A stretch of DNA of 35,487 bases, from contig PKTE01000364.1 in assembly GCA_002869335.1 (NCBI GenBank), positions 1-35,487 of the forward strand, in the 5' to 3' direction. The translations under genes and the position numbers were made by a program. The DNA comes from Salinivirgaceae bacterium. GTDB taxonomy: Bacteria > Bacteroidota > Bacteroidia > Bacteroidales > Salinivirgaceae. The notes under the pieces are model-generated. The model was not told where the DNA came from and made no database searches. It worked only from the letters and a program-made list of their open reading frames with translations. Position 1 is the first letter of the stretch. Each line of letters begins with the position of its first letter. Shown piece after piece: positions 23,950 to 34,148 of the stretch.

Positions 23950-26900
23950 ATGAGAACCAAACATTTACTATTGTTTTTTGCGGTTTTGGTTACCGGAGGT
24001 TTTACTGCCCTAAACACAGTTACTTCAGATGGTGATCACGAATTCGCGTCATCGAAAATTGCAGCTGATAAAAGTATGTCAGTTATTCCTCAAAAAACAG
24101 CGAAGGGATTTGAATTTGATCCACTTCAGCTGACTGACATTAGAAATGAGCTTGTAAATGCAGTTGATCCATTAGAAGGTCAATTAAATTGGTTGCAACA
24201 AGGACCAATAAATGTTGGAGGTCGTACAAGGGCATTAATTATTGATCGTGAAAATCCACATATTTTATATGCGGGATCTGTTGCTGGCGGTATTTACAAA
24301 TCAGAAACTAATGGTCAGTATTGGGTACCAGTAGAAACTAATTATCATGCTAGTGTACTTTCAGTTACTTCTTTAGCTCAATCTGAAGATGGTACTGTTT
24401 ACTATGCTACAGGTGATGTTTTTGATTCACTCCTAATTACTAAGCAAGGTGTTTCTACGTTTGCAGGTGCTGGATTATTCAAAATGGATGAGAATGGTGT
24501 TTTTCAACAAGTTGATGCAACAAAACCAACAGACAATGAAGCTTTCTTTGGTGTAACAGAAATTGCGATTGCTTCTAACTCACAAATGTATCTTTCAACC
24601 TGGAAAGGTTTATATTATACAAGTGATGCTGGAGGTTCTTTTTCATTAGTTACTAGTGTTCCTGAAGAATATATTACTGATGTACAAGTAAACAGTAATG
24701 GTGATGTTGTAACTGCAACTCAGGGAAAAGTTTACAAAGGAACTGTTGGTGGCACATTTACACGTGTGTCAGGTAGTCAGGAAGGTCAAATTGAAGGCGG
24801 AGGTAGAAGATATGAATTTAGCTATGCTCCTTCTAATCCGGATTATGTATATGCAATTGCTGCAGCTGGCCGTGATACCGTTATAAATGGTAATGACACA
24901 GCTGTTTATAGAGCAGGTAAATTAATGGGCGTTTATAAATCAACAGACGCTGGGTCAACATGGACAAAGATTGCTATCGGTGGATCTGATGAATTTAGCG
25001 TACTTTCTAGAGAACTTCCAGACCCAGATGCATTAAGTAAGATTTGGGACGAACCTCAAAAAGGTATTGGCTCTATGATGATTCAAGTTGATGATGAAGA
25101 TGCTGATTACGTATATGTAGCTGGTGTTGATCTTTGGGCTGGTTATAAGCCTGCTGGTGTTGAGCAGTTTCAATGGGTTAGAAAAACTTACAATAATTAC
25201 TCAAAAATTTCACCTTTATACTTGACCGCAAATATTCACGTTATGGCTCAACATCCAGAAAATGACAAAGCTTTTATTGGATGTGATGGTGGTATATATC
25301 GATTTGAAGAAGGTTATGGAACTGTTGCGATGAATAACTATTATTCTACTGGATTATTTTATGATCTATCATATGGTCCTTCAGGAGAATATCTTGCAGG
25401 TGCCCAGGATAATGGAATGTTTTATAATGACTATTCAGGACCTGGCTCACAATCATTATTCGCAAGAGAAGTGAAGAAAGAAGAGGACTTTGGTATTGAA
25501 GAAAATGGAATGGGTTCTGTAATTTCACAGTTGAGTCCACGTATAATTTTCTACAATCATGGAAAATCTGAACTTAGAAGATCTCTTGATATTGGTGAAA
25601 GTATTAAAGAATTTTGGTCGCCTACTTTAATTAAGCAAGTTGGTGGTTGGGATCAGATCTGGAATAATGGATTTGACTTCTATGAAACTAATGATTATAC
25701 TTATTCATATGATATTAATTATCAGAAGTTTTATGATACAGTTCCTGCTGATACAACTATAATTATTCAAAGTCAGAATATTTTTGGAGCTCCAATTGAA
25801 TATTATGTGGAAAATACAATTATGCCAGATTCAATAATGCCTTTCCACGATCCATATAAATCTTTCTTTGCTGTTAGTTTGGAAGGAGCTGTATGGCTTA
25901 CTGCACATTCAAGCAACGATATCTTGGATAGTTTAGATTGGGTTCCTCCATTTATTGCAACAAGATATTATGATACTATTGATGATCCAAAATCAGTTCA
26001 GGTAACAAATGTTGAATTGGCCGATGATGGAGGTCATATGTTCTTCACTTTGGTATCCTTCTTAGAGAATGATCAAATTAAGACTGAAATTTTTAGAATG
26101 GATAGTCTACAAGTATTAATCAAACCAGAATTATACAGTATTATTGGAGGTCGTGTATATCCAACACCTGATATGTGGGATAACCTTCAAAAACTAGGAG
26201 AGGTTGGTAATATTGAAGTTACATCACTTGTACTTGATCCAAATAATAATGCAAATCTATTTGTAACTCTAGCTGATTATAGTTATACAGACAAAGTATA
26301 CTATTGTGCAAATGCAAATACAACAGTAAATGACGATTTTGCAACAAACTTTAGTTCTATTCAAGGTGACTTGCCAAGAGTTCCTGTATTTGATGGAATA
26401 GTTAATGCAAGTCCTTCTTCTAACACTCCAGATAACCAATTAATATTAGGTACTGAGGTTGGAGTATGGATTACAGATGATTTTACTGTAGGCAGTCCAA
26501 CATGGAGATATGATAGTAAAGCAGGTGTCGGAAATCTTGGACCTGTTCCTATTATGACAATTAAGCAGCAAGTGAATGATCCTGCTGACTTCCCATTAGT
26601 TGAAAATCAGGGAGTTTTATACGTAGCCACTTGGGGAAAAGGAATATTTGTTGACTCTACTTATTTCGTAGAAAACAAGAATGATATAGCTACAGATGAT
26701 AATAAAGCTTATTCTTCAAATGGTGGTGTGTCAATAAATGTATATCCTAACCATGTTCATGATAACTTTAATGTTAGATTTAATTTGGCACAGGATGGTA
26801 ATGCTACATTACGTATGTATGACCTTTCAGGTAGGGTTTTAATTCAGGAAGAATTAGGATCATTTACTGCAGGAAGCCATATTTATGAGGTAAATTCTTC

Positions 26901-26979
26901 TGAATTAGAGTTTGGAGTTTACTTTGTAGAAGTAATGAGTGGAGACAAAAAAGATGCAACAAGAGTTATCAAAAGATAA
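23950..26979 (+). CDS. BNR/sortilin-like beta-propeller protein with T9SS sorting domain
   Basis: A 1009-residue secreted protein. A signal peptide (about 1-20) is followed by a propeller of the BNR/VPS10 (sortilin) type from about residue 80. Asp-box-like turns occur, such as YKSTDAGSTWTKI and YTSDAGGSFSLV, and the opening segment WLQQGPINVGGRTRALIIDRENP is typical of this secreted family. A less repetitive central part covers about 500-880. Residues about 925-1009 form a T9SS type A C-terminal sorting domain (INVYPNHVHDNFNVRF, LRMYDLSGRVL, GVYFVEVMSGDKK, final RVIKR). The protein is exported by T9SS to the surface or medium. Asp-box propellers occur in glycosidases, but no catalytic residues can be assigned, so a binding or scaffolding role is equally likely. 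It has its own terminator. Confidence 0.8.
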   Translation: MRTKHLLLFFAVLVTGGFTALNTVTSDGDHEFASSKIAADKSMSVIPQKTAKGFEFDPLQLTDIRNELVNAVDPLEGQLNWLQQGPINVGGRTRALIIDRENPHILYAGSVAGGIYKSETNGQYWVPVETNYHASVLSVTSLAQSEDGTVYYATGDVFDSLLITKQGVSTFAGAGLFKMDENGVFQQVDATKPTDNEAFFGVTEIAIASNSQMYLSTWKGLYYTSDAGGSFSLVTSVPEEYITDVQVNSNGDVVTATQGKVYKGTVGGTFTRVSGSQEGQIEGGGRRYEFSYAPSNPDYVYAIAAAGRDTVINGNDTAVYRAGKLMGVYKSTDAGSTWTKIAIGGSDEFSVLSRELPDPDALSKIWDEPQKGIGSMMIQVDDEDADYVYVAGVDLWAGYKPAGVEQFQWVRKTYNNYSKISPLYLTANIHVMAQHPENDKAFIGCDGGIYRFEEGYGTVAMNNYYSTGLFYDLSYGPSGEYLAGAQDNGMFYNDYSGPGSQSLFAREVKKEEDFGIEENGMGSVISQLSPRIIFYNHGKSELRRSLDIGESIKEFWSPTLIKQVGGWDQIWNNGFDFYETNDYTYSYDINYQKFYDTVPADTTIIIQSQNIFGAPIEYYVENTIMPDSIMPFHDPYKSFFAVSLEGAVWLTAHSSNDILDSLDWVPPFIATRYYDTIDDPKSVQVTNVELADDGGHMFFTLVSFLENDQIKTEIFRMDSLQVLIKPELYSIIGGRVYPTPDMWDNLQKLGEVGNIEVTSLVLDPNNNANLFVTLADYSYTDKVYYCANANTTVNDDFATNFSSIQGDLPRVPVFDGIVNASPSSNTPDNQLILGTEVGVWITDDFTVGSPTWRYDSKAGVGNLGPVPIMTIKQQVNDPADFPLVENQGVLYVATWGKGIFVDSTYFVENKNDIATDDNKAYSSNGGVSINVYPNHVHDNFNVRFNLAQDGNATLRMYDLSGRVLIQEELGSFTAGSHIYEVNSSELEFGVYFVEVMSGDKKDATRVIKR

Positions 26980-27000
26980 TTAATTGTTAAATAATGCAAG

Positions 27001-27027
27001 GGGAGGTCAAACAGACCTCCCTTTTTT
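27001..27027 (+). terminator. Terminator after the BNR-type T9SS gene
   Basis: Stem GGGAGGTC/GACCTCCC (27001-27008 and 27014-27021) around a 5-nt loop, followed by six T. Confidence 0.92.
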
Positions 27028-27049
27028 ATGTTAAAAACAATAGAATGTC

Positions 27050-27057
27050 TAATTTTG
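27050..27057 (+). promoter_or_regulatory. -7 box of gapA
   Basis: TAATTTTG is a perfect TAnnTTTG box 21 bp before the ATG at 27079. The -33 region (TATG at 27027-27030, 19 bp upstream) is only a weak match. Confidence 0.5.
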
Positions 27058-27072
27058 TAATTTTAAAAGTGA

Positions 27073-28083
<1,011 letters not shown>

Positions 28084-28100
28084 TTAAAATATTGTTTATA

Positions 28101-28134
28101 AAAGAGGACATCATTATCCGGTGTCCTCTTTTTT
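28101..28134 (+). terminator. gapA terminator
   Basis: Stem AAAGAGGACA/TGTCCTCTTT (28101-28110 and 28122-28131) around an 11-nt loop with a T tail, 17 bp after the gapA stop. Confidence 0.9.
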
Positions 28135-28151
28135 AATGTAAAAATTTAAGT

Positions 28152-28652
28152 ATGCAAAACTGGTTTGAGTGTAAAATAAAATATCAAAAGATAAATGAAT
28201 ACGGACAGGAAAAACCTGTGGCTGAATCGTATTTAGTGGATGCTCTATCTTTTACAGAGGCAGAAAGCCGCTTGATTAAAATGTTGGAAACAGAGCTTTC
28301 TGAAGATTTTATTGTAACAGGCATTACAAAAGCAAAACTCGAAGAGGTTATTCCATTTGAAGGAGCAGATTATTGGTATAAATGCAAAGTTGTATATAAA
28401 GATATAGACGAAAAATCTGGTAAAGAGAAAGCTACACAGCATCAAGTGTTAGTTGCAGCAGATGATTTTAAAGCAGCATTTGAAAATGTATCAAAAAGTC
28501 AGGAGCAAGTATTGGTTCCATGGGAAATTCAACAGATTGCTCTAACAAAAATTGTGGATGTATTCCCATATGAAGTTGATGATGAAGGGGAAAATGAAAA
28601 CAATTTAACAGATGAAGATGTAAACTATATTAGTGATAAAGCTGTAGAATAA
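28152..28652 (+). CDS. DUF4494 protein
   Basis: A 166-residue cytoplasmic protein of the DUF4494 family, which is confined to Bacteroidota as far as I know. It has an internal duplication of about 70 residues: WFECKIKYQKINEYGQEKPVAESYLVDALSFTEAE and WYKCKVVYKDIDEKSGKEKATQHQVLVAADDFKAA. Each half starts with W-(F/Y)-x-C-K and ends in a short I/V-F-P-(F/Y)-E element. The C-terminus is acidic. There is no signal peptide, membrane helix or catalytic motif, and the function is unknown. The gene begins 17 bp after the gapA terminator and ends 73 bp before the transporter gene. Confidence 0.85.
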   Translation: MQNWFECKIKYQKINEYGQEKPVAESYLVDALSFTEAESRLIKMLETELSEDFIVTGITKAKLEEVIPFEGADYWYKCKVVYKDIDEKSGKEKATQHQVLVAADDFKAAFENVSKSQEQVLVPWEIQQIALTKIVDVFPYEVDDEGENENNLTDEDVNYISDKAVE

Positions 28653-28695
28653 TTAATGTAGGTTAAGTTACATTTAAGTAGTTCAAAAATTTTTA

Positions 28696-28703
28696 TTAGT
28701 TTG
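28696..28703 (+). promoter_or_regulatory. Possible -7 box of the CCC-type transporter gene
   Basis: TTAGTTTG differs at one base from TAnnTTTG and lies 22 bp before the ATG at 28726. No strong -33 element is visible. Confidence 0.3.
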
Positions 28704-28725
28704 CATCTTCAATAAATGAAAGTGT

Positions 28726-30951
28726 ATGCAAGAACAGCAAAATAAAGCAGGGTTTGGAACATTACCGGTTTTTTTAACTGCAATCAGCACAATATTAGGA
28801 GCAATTCTATTTCTTCGATTTGGATGGGCTGTAGGTGAAGTTGGAATCGTTGGTGTTATTGCTATTGTAATTATAAGTCATCTTGTTACGATACCTACTG
28901 CTCTTGCAGTTGCAGAAATTGCAACAAACCAACGTGTGTTGGGTGGAGGTGCATACTATATTATATCCCGGTCGTTTGGTTTTAACATTGGAGGATCAAT
29001 TGGGTTGGCTCTGTACGTGTCACAAGCAGTGAGTGTAGCTTTTTATGTGATAGCATTTGGTGAAGCATTTGAGCCTATAATTCATTATATGCAAGCTGCA
29101 TGGGGAATAACATTTATTACCAAAAAAATTGTGGCTTTAGTCACCATGGGAATTCTCTCTTTATTGATTTTGCAAAGAGGAGCAAATCTGGGGATGAAGG
29201 CACTATACTTTGTTGTTGCTTTGCTATTTATTGCCATTATAATGTTTTTATTGGGAAAGCCTATTGAAGGTGCCGATAAGTTGGCTTTAAATGAGACGGT
29301 TGAGAACCCCAAAGACTTCTTTTATGTTTTTACTATTATATTTCCGGCATTTACTGGTTTGGCTGCGGGACTGGGTCTTTCAGGTGATTTGAAAGATCCA
29401 CGAAAATCTATACCTGCAGGAACGCTTTGGGCTACTGTGGCTGGTTTAATTGTATATCTTATTATAGCTTATAAGTTTGCGATTTCTGCAACACCTGAGC
29501 AATTAAGTGGCGACCAGTTTGTAATGGAAAAAATAGCCTTGTGGGGGCCTATAATTCCAATTGGACTTGCTGCTGCATCGCTTTCTTCAGCTTTGGGTTC
29601 CATTATGGTAGCACCAAGAACATTGCAGGCAATAGGACTTGATGATATTCTTCCAGGTAAGGGTCCTAACAGATGGATGGCAAAGGGTAGAAAAAAAGAT
29701 AACGAGCCTATAAACGGTTCAATAATTACAATCATTATTGCTTTCTTTTTTGTTTTCATAGGTGAACTAAACTTTGTGGCTGAGATTATCTCTATGTTTT
29801 TCATGCTTACTTATGGGGCTATTTGTTTAATTTCCTTCCTTGAACACTTTGCTGCTGACCCATCTTACCGTCCTACATTTAAATCAAAATGGTATTTTTC
29901 ATTAATCGGCGCTATATTATCGCTTTGGTTAATGTTCCAAATGAAATGGGCATATGCAGCTCTTTCATTAGTGCTAATGTCCATAGTTTATATTGTAATT
30001 ACACATGGTAATCCCGATAAGAAAGGACTGGCTAAGTTGTTCAAAGGTGTTTTATTTCAATTGAGCCGAAATCTTCAAATTTTTGCACAGCGTGCTACAA
30101 AAGATCCAACAGAAGACGGATGGAGACCATTTGCTATTAGTATTTCAAAAGATACATTCCATAGAAGAAGTGCATTTGATTTGATGCGCTGGATCTCTCA
30201 CAAATATGGTTTTGGGACTTATATTCATTATATAAAGGGTTTCTATAATGATGAAACCAGCAAAGAGACCGAGGACGTAATGGGTAGGCTTATAAAGATG
30301 GCCTCAGCAACTAAAAATAAGATTTACATGGATACCATTGTAAGTCCATCTTTTACTTCGGCTTTGGCTCAGGTTATTCAGCTGAGGGCTGTTTCAGGTA
30401 AACATAATAATATGATTTTGTTCGAGTTTTCACGTACCGATCCGGAAAGGCTTGTGGATACTATGAATAATTATAAGCTGCTTAATACAGCCCAATTTGA
30501 TGTTTGTATTTTAAATACTTCTTATAAAGGATTTGGTGATCATCGTGAAATTCATATCTGGATTACTTCGGAGGATTATGCCAATGCAAACCTGATGATT
30601 TTGATGGCTTATGTGATGCTTGGCCATCCGGATTGGCGTAAAGGTGTAATACGTATTTTTGTACTTACGCCACCTGAATACAGACAGCAAAGATGGAAGG
30701 AACTGGCCAATAGGGTGAAAAGTGGTAGGTTGCCTATTTCTTTGACAAATATTGAATTGGTTATGGAGTCACCGGAAACCAACAGAAAAGATATTGTAAG
30801 CCATTACTCTTCTGATGCGGATTTGACCTTAATAGGATTTAATAATTACCAATTATCTGGAGAGATTGGGAAATTTGAAATATTCCAGGGGTACGAAAAT
30901 ATGGGGAACATTTTGTTCGTAAGTTCAAATACCCAGAAGGAAATTTCATAG
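28726..30951 (+). CDS. Cation-chloride-cotransporter-like APC-superfamily permease
   Basis: A 741-residue membrane transporter. Residues about 10-435 contain roughly twelve hydrophobic helices. The first broken helix reads ISTILGAILFLRFGWAVGEVG, followed by GGGAYYIISRSFGFNIGGSIG and FPAFTGLAAGLGLSGDLKDPRKSIPAGTL; these are hallmarks shared with eukaryotic Na-K-Cl and K-Cl cotransporters. The remaining 300 residues form a soluble cytoplasmic domain (HRRSAFDLMRWISHKYGFGTYIHYIKGFYN, then alternating strands and helices), as in the CCC family and its bacterial relatives. The substrate is not certain: ion pairs are likely, amino acids possible. It is followed 56 bp later by coaD with its own promoter. 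Confidence 0.85.
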   Translation: MQEQQNKAGFGTLPVFLTAISTILGAILFLRFGWAVGEVGIVGVIAIVIISHLVTIPTALAVAEIATNQRVLGGGAYYIISRSFGFNIGGSIGLALYVSQAVSVAFYVIAFGEAFEPIIHYMQAAWGITFITKKIVALVTMGILSLLILQRGANLGMKALYFVVALLFIAIIMFLLGKPIEGADKLALNETVENPKDFFYVFTIIFPAFTGLAAGLGLSGDLKDPRKSIPAGTLWATVAGLIVYLIIAYKFAISATPEQLSGDQFVMEKIALWGPIIPIGLAAASLSSALGSIMVAPRTLQAIGLDDILPGKGPNRWMAKGRKKDNEPINGSIITIIIAFFFVFIGELNFVAEIISMFFMLTYGAICLISFLEHFAADPSYRPTFKSKWYFSLIGAILSLWLMFQMKWAYAALSLVLMSIVYIVITHGNPDKKGLAKLFKGVLFQLSRNLQIFAQRATKDPTEDGWRPFAISISKDTFHRRSAFDLMRWISHKYGFGTYIHYIKGFYNDETSKETEDVMGRLIKMASATKNKIYMDTIVSPSFTSALAQVIQLRAVSGKHNNMILFEFSRTDPERLVDTMNNYKLLNTAQFDVCILNTSYKGFGDHREIHIWITSEDYANANLMILMAYVMLGHPDWRKGVIRIFVLTPPEYRQQRWKELANRVKSGRLPISLTNIELVMESPETNRKDIVSHYSSDADLTLIGFNNYQLSGEIGKFEIFQGYENMGNILFVSSNTQKEIS

Positions 30952-30954
30952 ATA

Positions 30955-30988
30955 TTGGCGGTTTCTACCACATTAATTTATAATTTTG
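30955..30988 (+). promoter_or_regulatory. Promoter of coaD
   Basis: TTG at 30955-30957 and a perfect -7 box TAATTTTG at 30981-30988 with a 23-bp spacer. The ATG at 31008 is 19 bp downstream of the box. Confidence 0.5.
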
Positions 30989-31007
30989 ATAATCTGAATA
31001 ACTGATT

Positions 31008-31472
31008 ATGGAAAAAATAGCAGTCTTTCCCGGTTCTTTTGATCCAATTACACGCGGACATGAATCTGTTGTGGTTAGATCTGTAGATTTATTTGATAAA
31101 ATAATAATTGCTATTGGTACGAATTCAAATAAAGAGGGATTTTTTTCGTTGGAAAAGAGAGTGAACTGGATTAACAAGACTTTTGAAGCATATAATTCTA
31201 TTGAGGTAATGCATTATGAAGGACTGACCACAGAGTTTTGCAAGCAAGTAAATGCTCGGTTTTTACTTCGTGGTATTAGAACAAGTGCCGATTTCGAATA
31301 CGAAAGAAGCATTGCTCAAATGAATAAAAAAATGATGCCGGAAATAGAGACCGTACTTATATTAACTGAACCCGATTTAACACCAATTTCATCAACAATA
31401 TTAAGAGATATTTACCGACATGGAGGCGATATTAAACCATTTGTTCCTAAAGCGATTCATACCGATTTGTAG
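31008..31472 (+). CDS. coaD: Phosphopantetheine adenylyltransferase CoaD
   Basis: Transfers AMP from ATP to 4'-phosphopantetheine, the penultimate step of coenzyme A synthesis. The 154 residues match the family. FPGSFDPITRGHESVV holds the T-x-G-H nucleotidyl-transferase motif (about residues 15-18). LLRGIRTSADFEYE is the substrate-binding segment, and PISSTILRD corresponds to the family ISSxxxR motif near the C-terminus. The end of the gene overlaps the ATG-initiated thioredoxin-fold gene by 53 bp in another frame. Confidence 0.96.
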   Translation: MEKIAVFPGSFDPITRGHESVVVRSVDLFDKIIIAIGTNSNKEGFFSLEKRVNWINKTFEAYNSIEVMHYEGLTTEFCKQVNARFLLRGIRTSADFEYERSIAQMNKKMMPEIETVLILTEPDLTPISSTILRDIYRHGGDIKPFVPKAIHTDL

Positions 31473-32886
31473 TTTAATTACTCTTTTTATAGCACCTGTT
31501 TTTTCGCAAGACTCTGTGCTATTGGAAGGGCAAAAAGATAGCTGGGCCAATCAAAGAGTTGAGGTGTGGTACTATCATGATTATATCTCGGAGGTTAAAA
31601 CTGAGGTTGCCGATTTTATTATGCCTCCAAGTGGAGAATTGAGTATTGCTTTTGAGTTAAATAATACACGACAGATATTTGTTGAAGCAGGTGGTTTAGA
31701 AGGTACTTTATATGCTGAACCTGGGAAAAAGTATAAGTTGAAGCTACCTGATTATAAAGGATTAACAAAAGTCGATAGCCTGAATCCATTTTATCAGCCT
31801 TATAGGTTTTATTTTGGAATGGAGAACAGTAATGCGCTTGAGCTAAATCATCTTATTACGGAGTATGATCTAATTTACGAGGATTATTTATTGAATAATT
31901 TTCAGGCCATTAAAAAGAATAGAAGAGGAAGTGATGTAGATACTTTGATTAGTTTTTTAGATTCACTATTCTCTAAAGCAATAGCAGCCAATAAGTTTTT
32001 TGATAACTATCGCACATATAAAGAGGCTCGTTTGAGACAAATTTCCTATGTGCATGACGATAATTATATTATTCGAGACTATTTTGATAATGAACCCATT
32101 GCATATTATAATCCATCTTATTTCGAAATCTTCAATACGCTGTTTGACAATTATATTGAGCGCTATTCATTGACTTATGATGGACGTGACCTGGCTTATA
32201 ACATTGCCCGTGCAAAAAGCTATCAGAGAGCTATGGCCGATTTAAAAAACAATCTTGCATTAAGAACTGATACTTTGCGTGAACTTGTGCTTATAAAGGG
32301 TTTAAGGGATGCATTATATAAAAATACTTTTCCAAAGTCAAGTTTGTTTCAAACATTAGATTCGGTCAGAATTCAGTCAAATGTTCGAATACATAAAGAA
32401 ATTGTAAGGGAGATTGTAAAGGAGCGTAAAAAATTACTTAAAGGTAATAAACCACCAGCATTTTCGATACAAATGGGTGATACACTAAATTTCACGTTCC
32501 CTGCTAAAAGTGACCGTTTTGTTTTACTTAATTTTATTAATATCGAAAGTTTTTCTGTACAAAAGGTATTGCCTCAGATTAATCAAATAAAAGATAAGCA
32601 TAAAGATGTACTTAAAGTAGTGAGCATTAATGTTGGAAGTAAGTATGAAAATGCTGAAAAATATTTCCGTCAGCATAATTATAATTGGCTTTTATTAAAT
32701 GGAAATCAATTGGATGAAGATCTTTTGGATGATTATAAGATAAAAGCTTATCCTTCATATTATCTTGTAGATGAGTCGGGAACACTAGTACTGAACCCAA
32801 CACCCGGACCCGATAGTAATTTTGAGTGGTACTTCTTTAAAATTCTAAAAAAGAGGGAGAGGGAAATGTATAGAAATCAGAAATAA
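31420..32886 (+). CDS. Exported thioredoxin-fold (TlpA-like) protein without CxxC
   Basis: A 488-residue exported protein. The signal peptide is LFLKRFIPICSLITLFIAPVFSQ. With ATG 31420 seven extra residues precede it and the gene overlaps coaD by 53 bp; a TTG at 31441 would give a neater signal and a shorter overlap, so the start is uncertain. Residues about 30-110 are beta-rich, resembling the DUF4369-type front of Bacteroidota TlpA proteins. A helical middle region covers about 130-335. A thioredoxin-like domain covers about 344-475 (KPPAFSIQMGDTLNF ... FVLLNFINIESFSVQKVLPQI ... IKAYPSYYLVDESG). At the place of WCxxC the sequence reads FINIESFSVQ, so redox cysteines are absent although cis-proline (AYPSYYL) is kept. 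A binding or chaperone role is inferred. Its stop directly abuts the stop of the minus-strand Nudix gene. Confidence 0.8.
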   Translation: MEAILNHLFLKRFIPICSLITLFIAPVFSQDSVLLEGQKDSWANQRVEVWYYHDYISEVKTEVADFIMPPSGELSIAFELNNTRQIFVEAGGLEGTLYAEPGKKYKLKLPDYKGLTKVDSLNPFYQPYRFYFGMENSNALELNHLITEYDLIYEDYLLNNFQAIKKNRRGSDVDTLISFLDSLFSKAIAANKFFDNYRTYKEARLRQISYVHDDNYIIRDYFDNEPIAYYNPSYFEIFNTLFDNYIERYSLTYDGRDLAYNIARAKSYQRAMADLKNNLALRTDTLRELVLIKGLRDALYKNTFPKSSLFQTLDSVRIQSNVRIHKEIVREIVKERKKLLKGNKPPAFSIQMGDTLNFTFPAKSDRFVLLNFINIESFSVQKVLPQINQIKDKHKDVLKVVSINVGSKYENAEKYFRQHNYNWLLLNGNQLDEDLLDDYKIKAYPSYYLVDESGTLVLNPTPGPDSNFEWYFFKILKKREREMYRNQK

Positions 32887-33504
32887 CTATAAGTTTTCAT
32901 ATGCCAATATCTCAAGTAAAGTTGGATATGTATTGGCCTTAAAAATATCTAATTGTTCTGGAGCCATCCATTTTGCCTCAGTTATTTTTTCCTCAGTTTG
33001 TGGTGTTAAAGGTTGGTTGGGAGCTTCCATTTTAAACCAATAGGTTTGTTTGAGCACATATTTATTTTTTAAATAATAGATATGATATGTCGAAGGTAAT
33101 TGGTATATGATTTTTAAATTCGAAACACCACATTCTTCCTCTACTTCTCTGATAGCTGTTGTGGGAATGTCCTCATAAGTTTCCTTTTTCCCTTTAGGCA
33201 AATCGTATTTTTCTAGTCTGTATATAGTGAGTAATTCATTCTTATCATTAAAGACAAGTCCTCCAGCTGCTTCAATATATTTAAAATGTGTTTTTAATTT
33301 TGAAAAAGTTTCTGAAGTGTTCGTTGATGAAATAATATAGTGCCCATCCGCTTCAGATAGGAAATTATCAGGTAAAATGACTTCTGAAGCCTTGAAAATA
33401 TTCTTAAATTGATAAAAACCACTATTTTTGTATCCGTCAATTTCAGAATCAGGAATAATATGCAATGATGCATTTTCATAAAAAATTTTATAAACTTCAT
33501 CCAT
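32887..33504 (-). CDS. Nudix hydrolase
   Basis: Nudix proteins cleave nucleoside diphosphates linked to another group; the substrate here cannot be assigned. The 205 residues comprise an N-terminal extension of about 75 residues without recognisable motifs and a Nudix domain from about residue 76. The Nudix box is complete: G105 in GKKETYEDIPTTAIREVEEE through C-G-V127, fitting Gx5Ex7REUxEExGU. The extended front (YKIFYENASLHIIPD) recurs in Bacteroidota Nudix proteins. Its start codon overlaps that of pyrE on the other strand by two bases (CATG at 33502-33505), and its stop abuts the stop of the upstream plus-strand gene, so it is fitted in with no spare bases. Confidence 0.9.
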   Translation of the reverse strand: MDEVYKIFYENASLHIIPDSEIDGYKNSGFYQFKNIFKASEVILPDNFLSEADGHYIISSTNTSETFSKLKTHFKYIEAAGGLVFNDKNELLTIYRLEKYDLPKGKKETYEDIPTTAIREVEEECGVSNLKIIYQLPSTYHIYYLKNKYVLKQTYWFKMEAPNQPLTPQTEEKITEAKWMAPEQLDIFKANTYPTLLEILAYENL

Positions 33505-34138
33505 GAGTGATCAATTTAAAGAACTAATAGCTAAATCGCTTCTACAAATTAACGCAATTCAGCTTGAACCTTCAAATCCTTTTGTATGGGCTTCCGGATT
33601 AAAGTCGCCAATATATTGTGATAATAGAAAAATATTATCATTTCCTAAAGTGCGTAAAATAGTTAGAGACGCTTTTGTGCAAAAGATAAAAGAAAACTAT
33701 CCGGATGTTGATTACATTGCTGGAGTTGCAACAGGAGCAATTGCTCATGGGGCTTTGGTTGCTGAGGCATTGGATTTACCATTTCTATATGTGCGATCCT
33801 CTGCAAAGGGACATGGCTTACAAAATCTAATTGAAGGGTATGCGGTTCCTGGTAAAAAGGTTGTTGTAATTGAGGATTTAGTCTCAACTGGTGGAAGTAG
33901 TGTTAAGGCAGTAGAGGCTTTGCGTGAATATGGTTTAAAAGTGCAGGGATTGATTGCAATTTTTACTTATGGATTTGAAAAAGCATACAAGACTTTTGAA
34001 GATGCAAATTGTGAATGGTCGGTTTTGACAGAATACAAAACAATGATAGATATTGCCATTGAAGAAGAGCTTTTAGATCGTTCATATATGACTGACCTGG
34101 AAGATTGGCAAGCAGATCCTGAGAATTGGTCAAATTAA
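33503..34138 (+). CDS. pyrE: Orotate phosphoribosyltransferase
   Basis: Makes orotidine monophosphate from orotate and PRPP in pyrimidine synthesis. The 211 residues match the family. PFVWASGLKSPIYCDNR (about 26-42) is the substrate-binding front. The PRPP loop is VVVIEDLVSTGGSS (about 120-133), and VRSSAKGHGLQN carries the dimer-interface lysine region. The ATG at 33503 gives the expected N-terminus and overlaps the Nudix start codon. A possible -7 box TATTTTTG at 33423-33430 lies inside the Nudix gene; no good -33 goes with it. The SRPBCC gene follows after 10 bp and is probably co-transcribed. Confidence 0.96.
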   Translation: MSDQFKELIAKSLLQINAIQLEPSNPFVWASGLKSPIYCDNRKILSFPKVRKIVRDAFVQKIKENYPDVDYIAGVATGAIAHGALVAEALDLPFLYVRSSAKGHGLQNLIEGYAVPGKKVVVIEDLVSTGGSSVKAVEALREYGLKVQGLIAIFTYGFEKAYKTFEDANCEWSVLTEYKTMIDIAIEEELLDRSYMTDLEDWQADPENWSN

Positions 34139-34148
34139 ATGTATCATT

